Assembly (NCBI GenBank): GCA_903925075.1
Contig: CAIYDQ010000005.1
Location: forward strand, 1-64,000
Length of the DNA: 64,000 nt
Source: an uncultured Geobacter sp.
GTDB taxonomy: Bacteria; Desulfobacterota; Desulfuromonadia; Geobacterales; Geobacteraceae
Direction: 5' to 3'
Shown: one piece after another, positions 7,341 to 16,249 of the stretch
How positions within the stretch are numbered: the stretch's first letter is position 1
Layout of the letters: each line of letters begins with the position of its first letter
The notes under the pieces: model-generated
What the model was told of the DNA's origin: nothing
Databases searched by the model: none
What the model saw: only the letters and a program-made list of their open reading frames with translations
Made by a program: the position numbers and the translations under genes

Positions 7341-8066
7341 CTATTCGATTCTCATTGGTGATTTTTGCAGCCTCTTGTAGTAAAAATTCTGGCCGTAAAG
7401 CACTGCGGCCGGATTGTGGCCTGTGACACGGTCCTTCACCACCAATGTCGTCACCGGAGCCCTTGAATGCTTGTTGAACAACATGTCGTGACCGACGCAC
7501 AGACCCACTATGATGTTCATGTCGGTTTCAAGATCGTTGCAGATCTGCGCCTGGGCAATAGGATTGCACGCAGGCTCGAAAGTCCCCGGACGCACCTTGT
7601 CCTCTTCCTTTAGACCCAGCTCTTTTTTGTCGATGCTGCCGGCCTTGCAGCAGACGCTCAGCGGGGTGAAACCCTGCGCCTCCAGGATGGCGACCAGTCT
7701 CGCTGACTCGTCCAGAAGGCCGATGCAGGTTGCGATGCCGATTTTTTGGTAACCCATCAGCTTCGCGAAGGCAATGGTATCCTCCACCCGTGTCCAGCGC
7801 GCGTTGACCGCATCGCTACCTGGTATCGGCTGATAGCAGAGCCCCTCAACCCGCGCCGCGACGAAGGCGATCCTCGCGTCCTCGCTCTCCCCCTTCAGGA
7901 CCGCGACCGTCTCTTCGATCACACTGGCGTAACTTTCGGCCGGACAGTTGCCGGGCCTGGGCGGTGCCGCCTCCGGGTTGCCGCTCCAACAGTTTGTCGT
8001 GCCGCTTTTCTGCCAGACGGCACTGCAACGCGAGCAGGATACGTCGACGGCATGTTCCTTTTCCAT
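7341..8066 (-). CDS. DUF1847 domain-containing protein (putative metal-binding)
   Basis: The 241-residue protein from the ATG at 8066 (MEKEHAVDVSCSRCSAVWQKSGTTNCW) shows the features of DUF1847: an N-terminal CxxC and further cysteines, then GIATCIGLLDESARLVAILEAQGF, CCKAGSIDKKE, FEPACNPIAQAQICND and GLCVGHDMLFNKHSRAPVTTLVVKDRV. The ORF track extends 50 codons upstream, but AAGGGGG before 8066 and the motif start support the shorter form; the upstream part overlaps a 42-aa membrane protein in another frame. DUF1847 proteins are cytoplasmic, cysteine-rich and uncharacterised, probably binding metal or an Fe-S cluster. Confidence 0.85.
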   Translation of the reverse strand: MEKEHAVDVSCSRCSAVWQKSGTTNCWSGNPEAAPPRPGNCPAESYASVIEETVAVLKGESEDARIAFVAARVEGLCYQPIPGSDAVNARWTRVEDTIAFAKLMGYQKIGIATCIGLLDESARLVAILEAQGFTPLSVCCKAGSIDKKELGLKEEDKVRPGTFEPACNPIAQAQICNDLETDMNIIVGLCVGHDMLFNKHSRAPVTTLVVKDRVTGHNPAAVLYGQNFYYKRLQKSPMRIE

Positions 8067-8080
8067 AAAAGCCCCCTTTG

Positions 8081-8209
8081 TCACCCTTTGATTTGTAAAT
8101 CCGTCGGTAACTCGGGCGAGAATTTGCCTTTCCCCTCGCGCCTGACAAACAACGCGATGAGGGCTATGAACCCCCATGCCGACGCCATCAGTATTATGAA
8201 AAACTCCAT
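8081..8209 (-). CDS. Small single-span membrane protein, 42 aa (not in ORF track)
   Basis: The reverse strand encodes MEFFIILMASAWGFIALIALFVRREGKGKFSPELPTDLQIKG, with one hydrophobic helix (residues 3-22) followed by a basic patch and a short polar tail, so the C-terminus is probably cytoplasmic. It stops 14 bases before the DUF1847 start. The ribosome site is weak (GGTG). A possible sigma-70 promoter lies about 60-90 bases upstream. No family is recognised; it might anchor or regulate the neighbouring proteins. Confidence 0.5.
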   Translation of the reverse strand: MEFFIILMASAWGFIALIALFVRREGKGKFSPELPTDLQIKG

Positions 8210-8267
8210 GCGTCACCGGCCTTTCACACGGGAAACCCTCGCCATTATTGGCTACACCCGCTAATTC

Positions 8268-8296
8268 AAAGTAATATGCATCAATCCATATGTCAA
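8268..8296 (-). promoter_or_regulatory. Possible sigma-70 promoter for the DUF1847/DUF6125 genes
   Basis: On the minus strand a perfect TTGACA is followed, 17 bases later, by TACTTT (a weak match to TATAAT) inside an AT-rich stretch. It points left to the 42-aa membrane protein and DUF1847 genes, about 60 bases away. Confidence 0.4.
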
Positions 8297-8601
8297 TATA
8301 TTATTTAAATTCTGCATCTCAGGAAACTCGGGTAAATGGGCGACGTTTTCAACGGTGTTCCCGGTTTAGATTGTTATGGTTTTGCATAGGACTCGCGGTT
8401 CGTCTCAGTACCTTGCGGTGCATTCGCCCGTGTCATTCCATATGAACGGTCTTCAGCCATAATTTTGCACCGCCGACATTCTCAGGCACGGTATCCTCAT
8501 CCGGCCAGTCGGTATCGATGTCGTACGTCCGGTACTGCTTCGAGTCATTGACTTTTTCAGATGCCCCGAAGATGACTATCGTTACCGGAAAATCGGATGC
8601 T
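8297..8601. other. Intergenic region with a coding-like remnant
   Basis: No complete gene is seen. On the minus strand 8436-8612 is an open stretch of 59 codons that reads like protein (SKQYRTYDIDTDWPDEDTVPEN...) but has no usable start codon near its beginning. It ends in a TGA at 8433-8435. It may be the 3' end of a decayed gene or chance. Confidence 0.35.
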
Positions 8602-8955
8602 TTATTTGTTGCTCACCAGCCACTCAAAAGCAGGCACCGAACTTGCCATTGCAGTCGCCGACTTGGCAAACTTTGCGATTGCAAATGCCTCAATAATCTC
8701 TTCCGTTGTTGCTCCGGCCTTTTTTGCCTGCTTGGCGTTGTTCAGAATACAGGTCGGAGAATCGAGGGCAATGCCTGCCGAGAGGGCGATCAGTGCCTTG
8801 TACTTTGGCGGGATGGCCGTACCGCTCATCGCAGCCTGGCGCTGCCCTGCAAACTGCGTCACCTGTCCTTCGTCAAGCTGTCCCAACAGTTCCAGCGGCC
8901 TTGGTACTTCTCCATTTTCCTTTTTGATGTTTTCCATCAGTTCCTTGAATTCCAT
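8602..8955 (-). CDS. Carboxymuconolactone decarboxylase/AhpD-like family protein
   Basis: The 117-residue all-helical protein (MEFKELMENIKKENGEVPRPLELL...) matches the CMD/AhpD family: the core IPPKYKALIALSAGIALDSPTCILNNAKQAKKAGATTEEIIEAFAIAKFAKSATAM follows the family layout. AhpD-type members have a CxxC redox pair at this point; here the segment is DSPTC with only one cysteine, so disulfide reductase activity of the AhpD kind is doubtful. It begins 18 bases after the RND pump gene and may be the last gene of that operon. A strong AGGAGG precedes the start. Confidence 0.85.
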   Translation of the reverse strand: MEFKELMENIKKENGEVPRPLELLGQLDEGQVTQFAGQRQAAMSGTAIPPKYKALIALSAGIALDSPTCILNNAKQAKKAGATTEEIIEAFAIAKFAKSATAMASSVPAFEWLVSNK

Positions 8956-8973
8956 TTGAAACCTCCTGTTAAG

Positions 8974-11900
8974 TTAAGTATGTTGAATGACTTCTTGGGG
9001 TTTGTCGCCCTGTTTAACCGCAGTTGGGACTCGGCGGAACAGTTCCGTCACCCAGTTCGTCAAATCCTCAAAGATGGTGTAGAAAATTGGTACGTAGAGC
9101 AGCGTCAGGAAGGTGGAGACCATCAGCCCGCCGATGGCAACGACAGCCAGCGGTGAGAGTCGTTCCAGCCCGATGGCCCGTTCCAGGGCGATGGGAACCA
9201 TCCCCACCGCGGTGCCGAAGGCGGTCATGACGATCGGGCGCGTGCGTACCCGTACGCTGTCGGTCAGGGCTTGCAGCGTGTTGGCCCCTTGTTCCTTGGC
9301 CACCTCTATGAAATCGATTAGTAGTATCGAGTTTTTGACCACGATCCCGGCCAGGAGGATCACCCCCATGAAGGCGGCGGTGGACTGCTGACGCCCCGCG
9401 AGAAGCAGCGACCAGACCGCGCCGATCAGCGCCAGCGGGATTGCGCTCATGATGGTAAGCGGGTGAATGAAGGACTTGAATGCCGGAATCAGAGAGAAGT
9501 AGAGCAGTACCATGCCGATCCCCAGCGCCATGGTGAGTTGAGCGAAGTTGGCCTTGCCCTGCTTGGCGTCCCCCTCTTGGGAGATTTTATAACCTGGCGG
9601 CAGTTTGATCCCCTTCAACTCCTTCACGACATTGTCCATGACATGCGACAGGGCCGCGCCGCCTTTGTAACCGTAGATGTCGACGCTGTTTTGCAGATCC
9701 TGTCTAGTCAGGAATGCAGGGACGTAGCTTTGGCTCATGACACCAAGGGACGCCAGCGGTATCGGCCCCAGCGGAGTAGTCACCTTGATGGCAGCCAGCT
9801 TGTCGGGACGGTCACGATACTGTTCGGCAAGGCGGATTCGAACCGGAAAACCATCCTCATTTGCCACACGGAAGGTTGAAGCGATGCCGCCGGAAAGAGC
9901 GGCTTGCGCCTGGGCCGCCACATCACGCGGAGAGATGCCGAAGGCGGCGCAGCGCTCCTTATCCGCCTTGAAGAGCACCTCCCTTTTGTCCAGGTCCCAT
10001 GCCATCGATACGGACAATAGGCCGGCCGCTTTTTGCAGCCGCTCTTGCACCTCGCGTCCGATCTGCACCAGCACCGTTGGGTCCGGGCCGGTCACCATCA
10101 CGTCCACCGGAGCCTTGATGCTGGACATGGCGGTAGCGCCGAACTCGAAGATGTCCGCGGACTTGAGTCCGGGGATATCCCTGAACTCCTTACTCAGATT
10201 ATCCTCGATCTGCCAGATGGACTGTTTACGGTGGAAACGGTCCACCAGATTGACGGTGATATTGCCTATCTGCGGGTTCTTGCCGCTGCCAAAGGAGACG
10301 ACCGCCGGTTCCGAACCGATTACCGAACTGATTGCCACCAGTCCTTCCTGCCTTTTGATGGTCTCTTCCATGCGGGTCAGGATGGCGTTGGTCTGGGTCA
10401 AGGAAGAGTTGGCGTCGGCCTCGAAGTTGATCTTGATGATACCGGTATCCATGGGGGGTTGGACGCTCTGCCCCACCAGCGGCTTGGCAAACCTCATGGT
10501 CAAAACCAGCACCACAAAGGCTACTGCCACAAACCAGAAGCGATGCTTCAGCGCCGTCCCCAGCATTCCGGCGAACAGATCGCGGATGCCGTTCACAAAC
10601 CGGTCGCTCCCCTTTTTGATGAACCTCTCGAAGCGGTTTTCAGTGGCATCCTTTTTCAGGATATAGGGAGCCAGGATCGGGATGATGGTAACCGAAACAA
10701 TGTAGGAGGCGACCAGGGCGATGGTCAGCGCCAGCGCCATGGGGCGCAGCACGGTCTGGACATAGCCGCCGATGAAGACGATCGGAATGATAACGACAAT
10801 GGTCGCGTAGGTACCGGAGAAGATGGCCAGCATCACCTCTTCGACCCCGCCAGCCACCAGTTCGGTCAGGTCGCGTTTCGATTCGTGATAGTGGCGTTCG
10901 ATGTTCTCGATCACCACAATGGCGTCATCGAGCAGCATCCCCACCGCCAGGATCACACCGGTGAGCGTTACCATATGGAACTCGAAGCCGAAGAGCCACA
11001 TGAAGGCGAAGGTGATCAGATAGGTGAAAGGAATGGCGATGGCGCAGAGCAGCATGGTGCGGATATTCGCCAGGAAAAGAAAGAGCACTATGACGGTGAT
11101 GATGACCGCATCGCGCAGCGCCTCCAGCATGTTGTCGACGCTTCGCTGGATCAGATCTTTCTGGGTGTAACTGACCTCGAAGTTGACGAAGGGAAAGCGG
11201 GCTGACAGCTTCGGTACAATCTCGTCAGCAGCCTGTATGGTGTCTAGGGCATGGCCGTTCTGCCCGCGCAGGATGTTGATGCCGATCGCCTCCTTGCCGT
11301 TGCCGTGGTAGGCCGACTGAGCTTCCTGCACCCCCGGTTCCACCTTTGCCACATCTTTCAGGTGAATGACGCCGGCGTCACGGCGGGCAATTACCAGATC
11401 TGCCAGTTCTGCCACCTTTTTGGCTGAACCTTCGGTCTTGAACAGGTACTGCCCCCCACGGTTGATGATCATCCCCTGAGGTATGTTCTGGTTCTGGGCA
11501 GTAACAGCAGCCACGATCTCCGGCAGTCCGACGCCGAAGCGGGCCAGCTTGTCCTGATCGACGACCACCTGGATTTCCGGCTGATAGCCGCCGAACACCT
11601 CGGCGTTGGCGATCTCCGGGTCGCGCAGCAGTTCTTCCTTGATCTGATTGTCGGCCAGCTCCCGAAGCTTTCTCAGGTCAACCGGCGAGCCGGGCTTGGG
11701 GGAGAGCGCCAAGGTCATCACCGGCTGGGTCGCCTGGCTGATCTTGAAGATCTGCGGCGGGCGCACCCCCTGGGGAAGCCGGGCCGAAATCTTGCTCAAG
11801 GCATTGGCCACGTCGGTGGCAGCGGCATCCAGGCTTTTATCGTACTCAAATTCGGCGGTAACTACCGAGGCCTCGTCTTTGGAGGTGGAAGTTACCTTGC

Positions 11901-12132
11901 GCACCATGTCGATGGTGGCAACCTCCTTCTCGATCAGCCGGGTAATGTCGCTTTCCACATCCCCGGCAGCCCCACCCGGCATGACCGTAATCACGCTAAT
12001 CTGGGGTCGATCCACATCGGGAAACAGATTGAACGGCATCTTCAGGTAGCCCATGACGCCGATGACGGACAACAGCAGCACGACCGAAAGTACCAGATGG
12101 GGATGGCGTATATAGCGTTCGACAAACTTCAT
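8974..12132 (-). CDS. RND efflux pump, inner-membrane permease subunit
   Basis: The 1052-residue protein is a full-length AcrB/MdtB-type RND transporter: an N-terminal membrane segment (HPHLVLSVVLLLSVIGVMGYL), the large periplasmic loop, a TM4 region GVILAVGMLLDDAIVVIENIERH containing the proton-relay aspartates, and a second repeat ending with TFLTLLYVPIFYTIFEDL. It uses the proton gradient to export substrates through the adaptor and outer-membrane channel encoded just upstream. The start overlaps the adaptor stop by 4 bases. The TM4 pattern is more like the HAE drug class than the CusA/CzcA heavy-metal class, although the neighbours are metal-related. Substrate unknown. Confidence 0.95.
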   Translation of the reverse strand: MKFVERYIRHPHLVLSVVLLLSVIGVMGYLKMPFNLFPDVDRPQISVITVMPGGAAGDVESDITRLIEKEVATIDMVRKVTSTSKDEASVVTAEFEYDKSLDAAATDVANALSKISARLPQGVRPPQIFKISQATQPVMTLALSPKPGSPVDLRKLRELADNQIKEELLRDPEIANAEVFGGYQPEIQVVVDQDKLARFGVGLPEIVAAVTAQNQNIPQGMIINRGGQYLFKTEGSAKKVAELADLVIARRDAGVIHLKDVAKVEPGVQEAQSAYHGNGKEAIGINILRGQNGHALDTIQAADEIVPKLSARFPFVNFEVSYTQKDLIQRSVDNMLEALRDAVIITVIVLFLFLANIRTMLLCAIAIPFTYLITFAFMWLFGFEFHMVTLTGVILAVGMLLDDAIVVIENIERHYHESKRDLTELVAGGVEEVMLAIFSGTYATIVVIIPIVFIGGYVQTVLRPMALALTIALVASYIVSVTIIPILAPYILKKDATENRFERFIKKGSDRFVNGIRDLFAGMLGTALKHRFWFVAVAFVVLVLTMRFAKPLVGQSVQPPMDTGIIKINFEADANSSLTQTNAILTRMEETIKRQEGLVAISSVIGSEPAVVSFGSGKNPQIGNITVNLVDRFHRKQSIWQIEDNLSKEFRDIPGLKSADIFEFGATAMSSIKAPVDVMVTGPDPTVLVQIGREVQERLQKAAGLLSVSMAWDLDKREVLFKADKERCAAFGISPRDVAAQAQAALSGGIASTFRVANEDGFPVRIRLAEQYRDRPDKLAAIKVTTPLGPIPLASLGVMSQSYVPAFLTRQDLQNSVDIYGYKGGAALSHVMDNVVKELKGIKLPPGYKISQEGDAKQGKANFAQLTMALGIGMVLLYFSLIPAFKSFIHPLTIMSAIPLALIGAVWSLLLAGRQQSTAAFMGVILLAGIVVKNSILLIDFIEVAKEQGANTLQALTDSVRVRTRPIVMTAFGTAVGMVPIALERAIGLERLSPLAVVAIGGLMVSTFLTLLYVPIFYTIFEDLTNWVTELFRRVPTAVKQGDKPQEVIQHT

Positions 12133-13298
12133 TGTTTGCCTCCCGCTGCAAGCGTCGGGGTTGGTTTCCCCGGTTGGGCGACAGACACCCTTGCCCCTTC
12201 CGACAGAGTTAGCAGCCTGTTCTCCTGACCCACCGCCACCTGCATACCCGCGGAAAGCTCACCGCTGACCGCTGCGTAGCCATTCCCGATTCCCAGCAGC
12301 TTGACAGGGATGATCCGCACCATGCCATCCTTGACCTGATAGACAAAGCTTTCCTGCCCTGTTTTGACCGTTGCCTGCGCAGGCACGATCAGCCCTTCCA
12401 CCTTTTGGGTGACGATATCGAAACCTACCGTGGCGGACGAAGGGAGCCCGAAAGGTGAGGAGGGGGTTAACACTTCAACCGTTGCCAGCATGTTTTTCCC
12501 CAGCGCGGGATAGATCCGACTGACCTTTGCCGGCATGGTCCGGTTTCCGTCGCTAAGCTTCACCGTTGAACCGGAGCGGATTCCTGTCAGTTCCTCCTGG
12601 GGCACCTGGGCCAGCACCTTGTAGGAGGAAGTTTTCTCGACCGTGAGGATCGGTTTGCCCGGTGCGGCCAGGTCCCCCGGTTCGGCCCACCGCTTGGAGA
12701 CCACGCCGGAGAAGGGGGCGGTGATTCGTGCGTACCCGGCCTGGGTTCTGGCAACGTTGGTATTCATGGCAAGCCCCTTCAGGCTCTCGTCGTAGGCGTC
12801 AACTGTCGCCTTGGTACCATCCATGGTGGCACGAGAGCGCTCCAGCGCCTCTTTCGAGATGGCACCGGCCTTGTACAGCGCCTCGTCTCTCCCATAGACG
12901 GATTTCTGGGTGGCGTAGGCGCTCTGGGCGCCGGCCAGCCTCTGCCTGGTTGCCAGTACCTCGGCATTTACTGATACCGTCCGATCCTGCAACTCGCGGT
13001 CGTCAATGGTGATCAACAGCTCTCCCTGACGGACCATATCCCCCTCGCGTTTGGCAATGGCAAGGATATTGTCGGAGATGCGGGGCGACAGATCGCTCCT
13101 GGAGAACGGCTCGATGCTCGCCAGGTAGTGGGCAGTCACCTCAACGCTCCCTTGGTTTATTGACGCCGTCTGCACTGTCGGTGCAGAAGCCAGGGGTTTG
13201 GGGAGGTTGGCGATCTTTTTCTGTTTGTTTTTGACGACCACGATGCCACCGACGATCAGGGCAATCGCAACCAGGACAACGACAATTTTTCGTTTCAT
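12129..13298 (-). CDS. RND efflux periplasmic adaptor (membrane fusion protein)
   Basis: The 389-residue protein starts with an uncleaved or lipid-less signal anchor (MKRKIVVVLVAIALIVGGIVVVKNKQKK), followed by a barrel-sandwich (lipoyl-like) half, a coiled-coil hairpin (about 95-180, AEVLATRQRLAGAQSAYATQKSVY...), the second lipoyl half (ARTQAGYARITAPFSGVVSKR) and a beta-barrel. This is the HlyD/AcrA family that links the pump to TolC. It overlaps the TolC-type gene upstream and the pump gene downstream by 4 bases (ATGA), so translation is coupled. Confidence 0.94.
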   Translation of the reverse strand: MKRKIVVVLVAIALIVGGIVVVKNKQKKIANLPKPLASAPTVQTASINQGSVEVTAHYLASIEPFSRSDLSPRISDNILAIAKREGDMVRQGELLITIDDRELQDRTVSVNAEVLATRQRLAGAQSAYATQKSVYGRDEALYKAGAISKEALERSRATMDGTKATVDAYDESLKGLAMNTNVARTQAGYARITAPFSGVVSKRWAEPGDLAAPGKPILTVEKTSSYKVLAQVPQEELTGIRSGSTVKLSDGNRTMPAKVSRIYPALGKNMLATVEVLTPSSPFGLPSSATVGFDIVTQKVEGLIVPAQATVKTGQESFVYQVKDGMVRIIPVKLLGIGNGYAAVSGELSAGMQVAVGQENRLLTLSEGARVSVAQPGKPTPTLAAGGKQ

Positions 13299-14599
13299 CG
13301 CAGGTACTCCTCCAGCGTTCCGGTCGCCCGGTGATAGGCGACCACGGCTGCGTTGTAGTCATAAAGGGACTGGGTGTAGTTGGCGACGGCATTTACCTCG
13401 GCCGATTGGGCCAGGAGCAGGTCAACCATGGCTCCGGCTCCGCTGTTGTACTTTTCTCGCTCGATGCGGAATGACTCTCGGGCCTGGGTCAGCACCGCTT
13501 CCGCCGCCTCGATCCGTTTCTTGCTCTCCCGAAGCGATGTGATGGCGGTTCCGATGTCGAGCCTGACCAGGTTCTCCACTGCGGAGAGTCTGGCCTGGCC
13601 GCGCTCTATCTGAATCCTATCCCGTGACAGATCGGCCAGGAGGGGCTTATCGAAGAGGGGAATAGACAGGTTGATCCCGGTGAACCAGTTGGCCTCCTTG
13701 TACCAGGGGTTGAAGCCGAACTGGTCGAGGTAGCCGGCCACGGCGCTCACTGTTGGAAGAAACCTCCCCAGGGTAACCCTCCGGCTAAACTCTGCCTCCT
13801 TGACTCCCGCCAGTGCACTTAGATATTCGGGTCGTTGTCCTTTGGCTGATTCCAGTGCCTTGGCAAAATCGCCATCCAGCGGAGCTACCGCCAGAGCGCT
13901 CGTGAGGGTGGGTAGAACGTTGCCGTCTGGGAGCTCTCCCATCAGGTACTGGAGCGTTGCCGCCAAGGTGATGATGGATTCCTCAAGCGACAGCAGCCTC
14001 TGTCGCTCGTTGGCCAACTGGACATCCACCTTGAGGAGGTCCACACGGGCGATCCTACCCAGTTCAAGTGCCAGCTTGGAGTTTTTCACCTGCTCCTCCA
14101 AGGCAGCAACCGAACTCTGTGACGCATCCTTCAGCTTCTGGAACTGAAGAAGCTTGTTGTAGGTGTTCACCAAATTGGCGATTATTTCATTGCGGGTGAA
14201 GTAAAGGCTTTGCTCCTGAAGCTGTTTCCTGACTTCGGCGAGAGCCACCCCGTTAGTTATCTGCCCACCCTGGTAGATGGGGACGCTCATCTGGATGGCA
14301 TAGAGGGCGAAGCTGTCGCTGAAATGTGGCCCGGTTTTGGCGCTTTGAGCCGGGATAAAGGGGAACGGGTCCTGTCGCTCGGTCAGGTTCGCATCCAGGG
14401 AGAAACGGGGATAGTGCTTCCCAAATGCGCTCACCACACTTTGTTCGCTCGACGCCACCCCGAGGCGCCCTTCGGTCAGAAGCGGGTTGTTGGCAACCGC
14501 CCTGGCAAGTGCATCCTTTAGGGAGAGAGTTTCTGCCTGTGCCGATGTGGCCGCCAAAAATAAAATAAACGCCAAGCTGATTCTTAGGTAGAGTGCCAT
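13295..14599 (-). CDS. TolC-family outer-membrane efflux protein
   Basis: The 434-residue protein has a signal peptide (MALYLRISLAFILFLAATSAQA) and two tandem outer-membrane efflux repeats, each with long alpha-helical stretches (LSLKDALARAVANNPLLTEGRLG and ESKKRIEAAEAVLTQARESFRIEREKYNSGAGAMVDLLLAQ). It is the exit duct for the RND pump and the first gene of the three-gene operon. Upstream, TTACATGTATAA-like palindromic sequence could hold an operator. Confidence 0.93.
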   Translation of the reverse strand: MALYLRISLAFILFLAATSAQAETLSLKDALARAVANNPLLTEGRLGVASSEQSVVSAFGKHYPRFSLDANLTERQDPFPFIPAQSAKTGPHFSDSFALYAIQMSVPIYQGGQITNGVALAEVRKQLQEQSLYFTRNEIIANLVNTYNKLLQFQKLKDASQSSVAALEEQVKNSKLALELGRIARVDLLKVDVQLANERQRLLSLEESIITLAATLQYLMGELPDGNVLPTLTSALAVAPLDGDFAKALESAKGQRPEYLSALAGVKEAEFSRRVTLGRFLPTVSAVAGYLDQFGFNPWYKEANWFTGINLSIPLFDKPLLADLSRDRIQIERGQARLSAVENLVRLDIGTAITSLRESKKRIEAAEAVLTQARESFRIEREKYNSGAGAMVDLLLAQSAEVNAVANYTQSLYDYNAAVVAYHRATGTLEEYLR

Positions 14600-14653
14600 G
14601 TAAACCGCCTTATTGCTGTATGGATATAGTTACATGTATAAAATCCGAAATAA

Positions 14654-14690
14654 GGCAGGTGTTCACATCGCTCGAATCACCTGCCGTCTG
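14654..14690 (-). terminator. Hairpin after the CcdA-like gene
   Basis: GGCAGGTG and CACCTGCC form a perfect 8-bp stem around a 16-base loop, followed on the minus strand by TTATTTC. It lies between the CcdA-like gene and the TolC gene start, so it may end the upstream transcript or serve as a control site for the efflux operon. The T-run is short. Confidence 0.45.
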
Positions 14691-14717
14691 TTTGGTCATT
14701 TATATATGAGCTAAGCA

Positions 14718-15404
14718 TCAAAACCCCTGCCAGATAAACCAGGCACCCACCAGTGCGACTACTCCTCCACTTACACGTTTGGCCCATAGGGAGAAGTTGA
14801 TTACTCCTCGCGCCTTGACGAAAGCTTCGATAAATCCGGTAAAGGTGCCGGCCGCCAACATAAGCAGGCAGTGGCCGATGGCATAGGTGAAAAGGAGGGC
14901 GACCCCGTAGAGTACCTTGCCCTTGGTTGCCACGAAAGTCAGGAGCACCACCAGTACAGGCGTGGCGCATGGCGAGGAGACGACCCCAAAGAACAGTCCC
15001 AAAAGGAATGCACCGAACAGCCCCCCTCGTTTCGGCTTGAAGTCTCGCTTGATGGGGAGGCTTATTTCATAAAGACCTACCATTTGCCCTCCCATTACCA
15101 GCGCCACAGCCCCGGCTGCCACGTACCACCAGCCGCCCAACGTGCCGAACATGGTGCCCAGAAGACCCGCGGCCGCGCCAAAAACGGTAAAGGTGAGGGA
15201 AAGCCCGAGAACGAAGGCGAGGGAATAGCGGAAAGCCTTCCAGCGGTCTCCCTCTGAGTAGCCGCCGACAAAGCCGACTACCAGCGGTATGGTGGCAAGG
15301 ACGCACGGCGAGGCGGAGGAAATAACCCCGGCCAGGAATACCGCGCCGAAGGCCAGCAGAGGGTAGGCGGCGACGATCTGTTCGATGTTGTCGAGAAAGG
15401 TCAC
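14718..15404 (-). CDS. CcdA/DsbD-like cytochrome c biogenesis transmembrane protein
   Basis: The 228-residue protein has six hydrophobic segments and two SxPC motifs (ISSASPCVLATIP and VVSSPCATPVLV), the redox cysteines of CcdA/DsbD transmembrane domains. It moves electrons from cytoplasmic thioredoxin across the membrane to periplasmic thiol proteins. The start is GTG at 15404, overlapping the TGA of the thioredoxin-like gene by 4 bases (GTGA). That coupling suggests the periplasmic thioredoxin-like protein upstream is its partner. Confidence 0.9.
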   Translation of the reverse strand: MTFLDNIEQIVAAYPLLAFGAVFLAGVISSASPCVLATIPLVVGFVGGYSEGDRWKAFRYSLAFVLGLSLTFTVFGAAAGLLGTMFGTLGGWWYVAAGAVALVMGGQMVGLYEISLPIKRDFKPKRGGLFGAFLLGLFFGVVSSPCATPVLVVLLTFVATKGKVLYGVALLFTYAIGHCLLMLAAGTFTGFIEAFVKARGVINFSLWAKRVSGGVVALVGAWFIWQGF

Positions 15405-15784
15405 TTTAGCCCTGCCGCCTTCAGTTCCTTGACGATCTCCGCCTTTTCCATGAAGCCGACATGGCGTTTGACCTCCTTGCCCTTGGCGTTGAAGAAGACT
15501 TGGGTGGGAATCATCTGGATACGGAACTTGTCGGCGGCAGCCTGGTTTTCATGCACGTCAATAAATAGTACCGAAGCCTTGTTACGATACTCAGCGGATA
15601 ATGATTCGAGGATGGGCGCCATTTTCTTGCAGGGAATGCAGGTGCGGGCACCCAGGTCGATGACCGTCGGCTTTCCCGACGAAAGGGAGAGCCGAATTGA
15701 TGAATCGGTAGCTGAGGGTAGTTCGGCTTGGGCGGCACCGGCAAGCGTCAAGATAAAGGCAAAAGCCGTTATGACCGGTCTCAT
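15401..15784 (-). CDS. Periplasmic thioredoxin-fold protein
   Basis: From the ATG at 15784 (MRPVITAFAFILTLAGAAQAELP) the protein is 127 residues with a cleavable signal peptide. The active site is ARTCIPCKKMAPILE (CIPC), and IPTQVFFNAKGKEV carries the thioredoxin cis-proline. GAGAGG upstream supports this start over the longer ORF-track version. It probably works in the periplasm as a thiol-disulfide reductant supplied by the CcdA-like protein. Confidence 0.9.
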   Translation of the reverse strand: MRPVITAFAFILTLAGAAQAELPSATDSSIRLSLSSGKPTVIDLGARTCIPCKKMAPILESLSAEYRNKASVLFIDVHENQAAADKFRIQMIPTQVFFNAKGKEVKRHVGFMEKAEIVKELKAAGLK

Positions 15785-15830
15785 GGATTTTCCTCTCGGG
15801 TTGTAGAGTTGGATTCTTATGGATGAGCTG

Positions 15831-16058
15831 TTACAGCATCCCCATGATCTCGGCCACCGATGCAATCTTGCCGGAGAATTTAACCTGACCGTCGATCACC
15901 AGCGCCGGCGTGCTCATGACGCCGTATTTCATGATCGAAGGGATATCCTCCACCTTTACCACCTCGGCGCTCTTGCCGCTGTCTTGGAGGGCTTTCTTCA
16001 CGTTCTCGTGGAGGGTCTTGCATTTGGCGCAGCCGGTTCCGAGAATTTCGATTTTCAT
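15831..16058 (-). CDS. Small thioredoxin-like protein (redox-active disulfide type)
   Basis: The 75-residue protein (MKIEILGTGCAKCKTLHENVKKAL...) has the CAKC active site near the start and the STPALVIDG segment with the cis-proline. This is the short TM0996/MTH895-type thioredoxin family, cytoplasmic, often encoded with DUF318 permeases and ArsR regulators as in this block. Strong AAGGAGA before the start. Confidence 0.92.
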   Translation of the reverse strand: MKIEILGTGCAKCKTLHENVKKALQDSGKSAEVVKVEDIPSIMKYGVMSTPALVIDGQVKFSGKIASVAEIMGML

Positions 16059-16249
16059 GTTGAGTCTCCTTTTTTCTGGATTGTCTTCTAAGGGTCACTT
16101 TGTTTTGGCCTCATCAAGACCTTCCTTAAAGTCTTTAGACCGATCCCCTCGCAAGAGTTCAGCCCGGCCGATCATCCCATTCGTGAGATATTTTGCCTCC
16201 GTGCCGGCTCAGACCGAAGGCGCTCACCTGACGAGTCTTTTTATTGATG

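Noticed and set aside
10033-11205. 390-aa plus-strand ORF inside the RND pump gene
   Set aside because: Antisense shadow; His/Asp/Gly-rich with no recognised domain.
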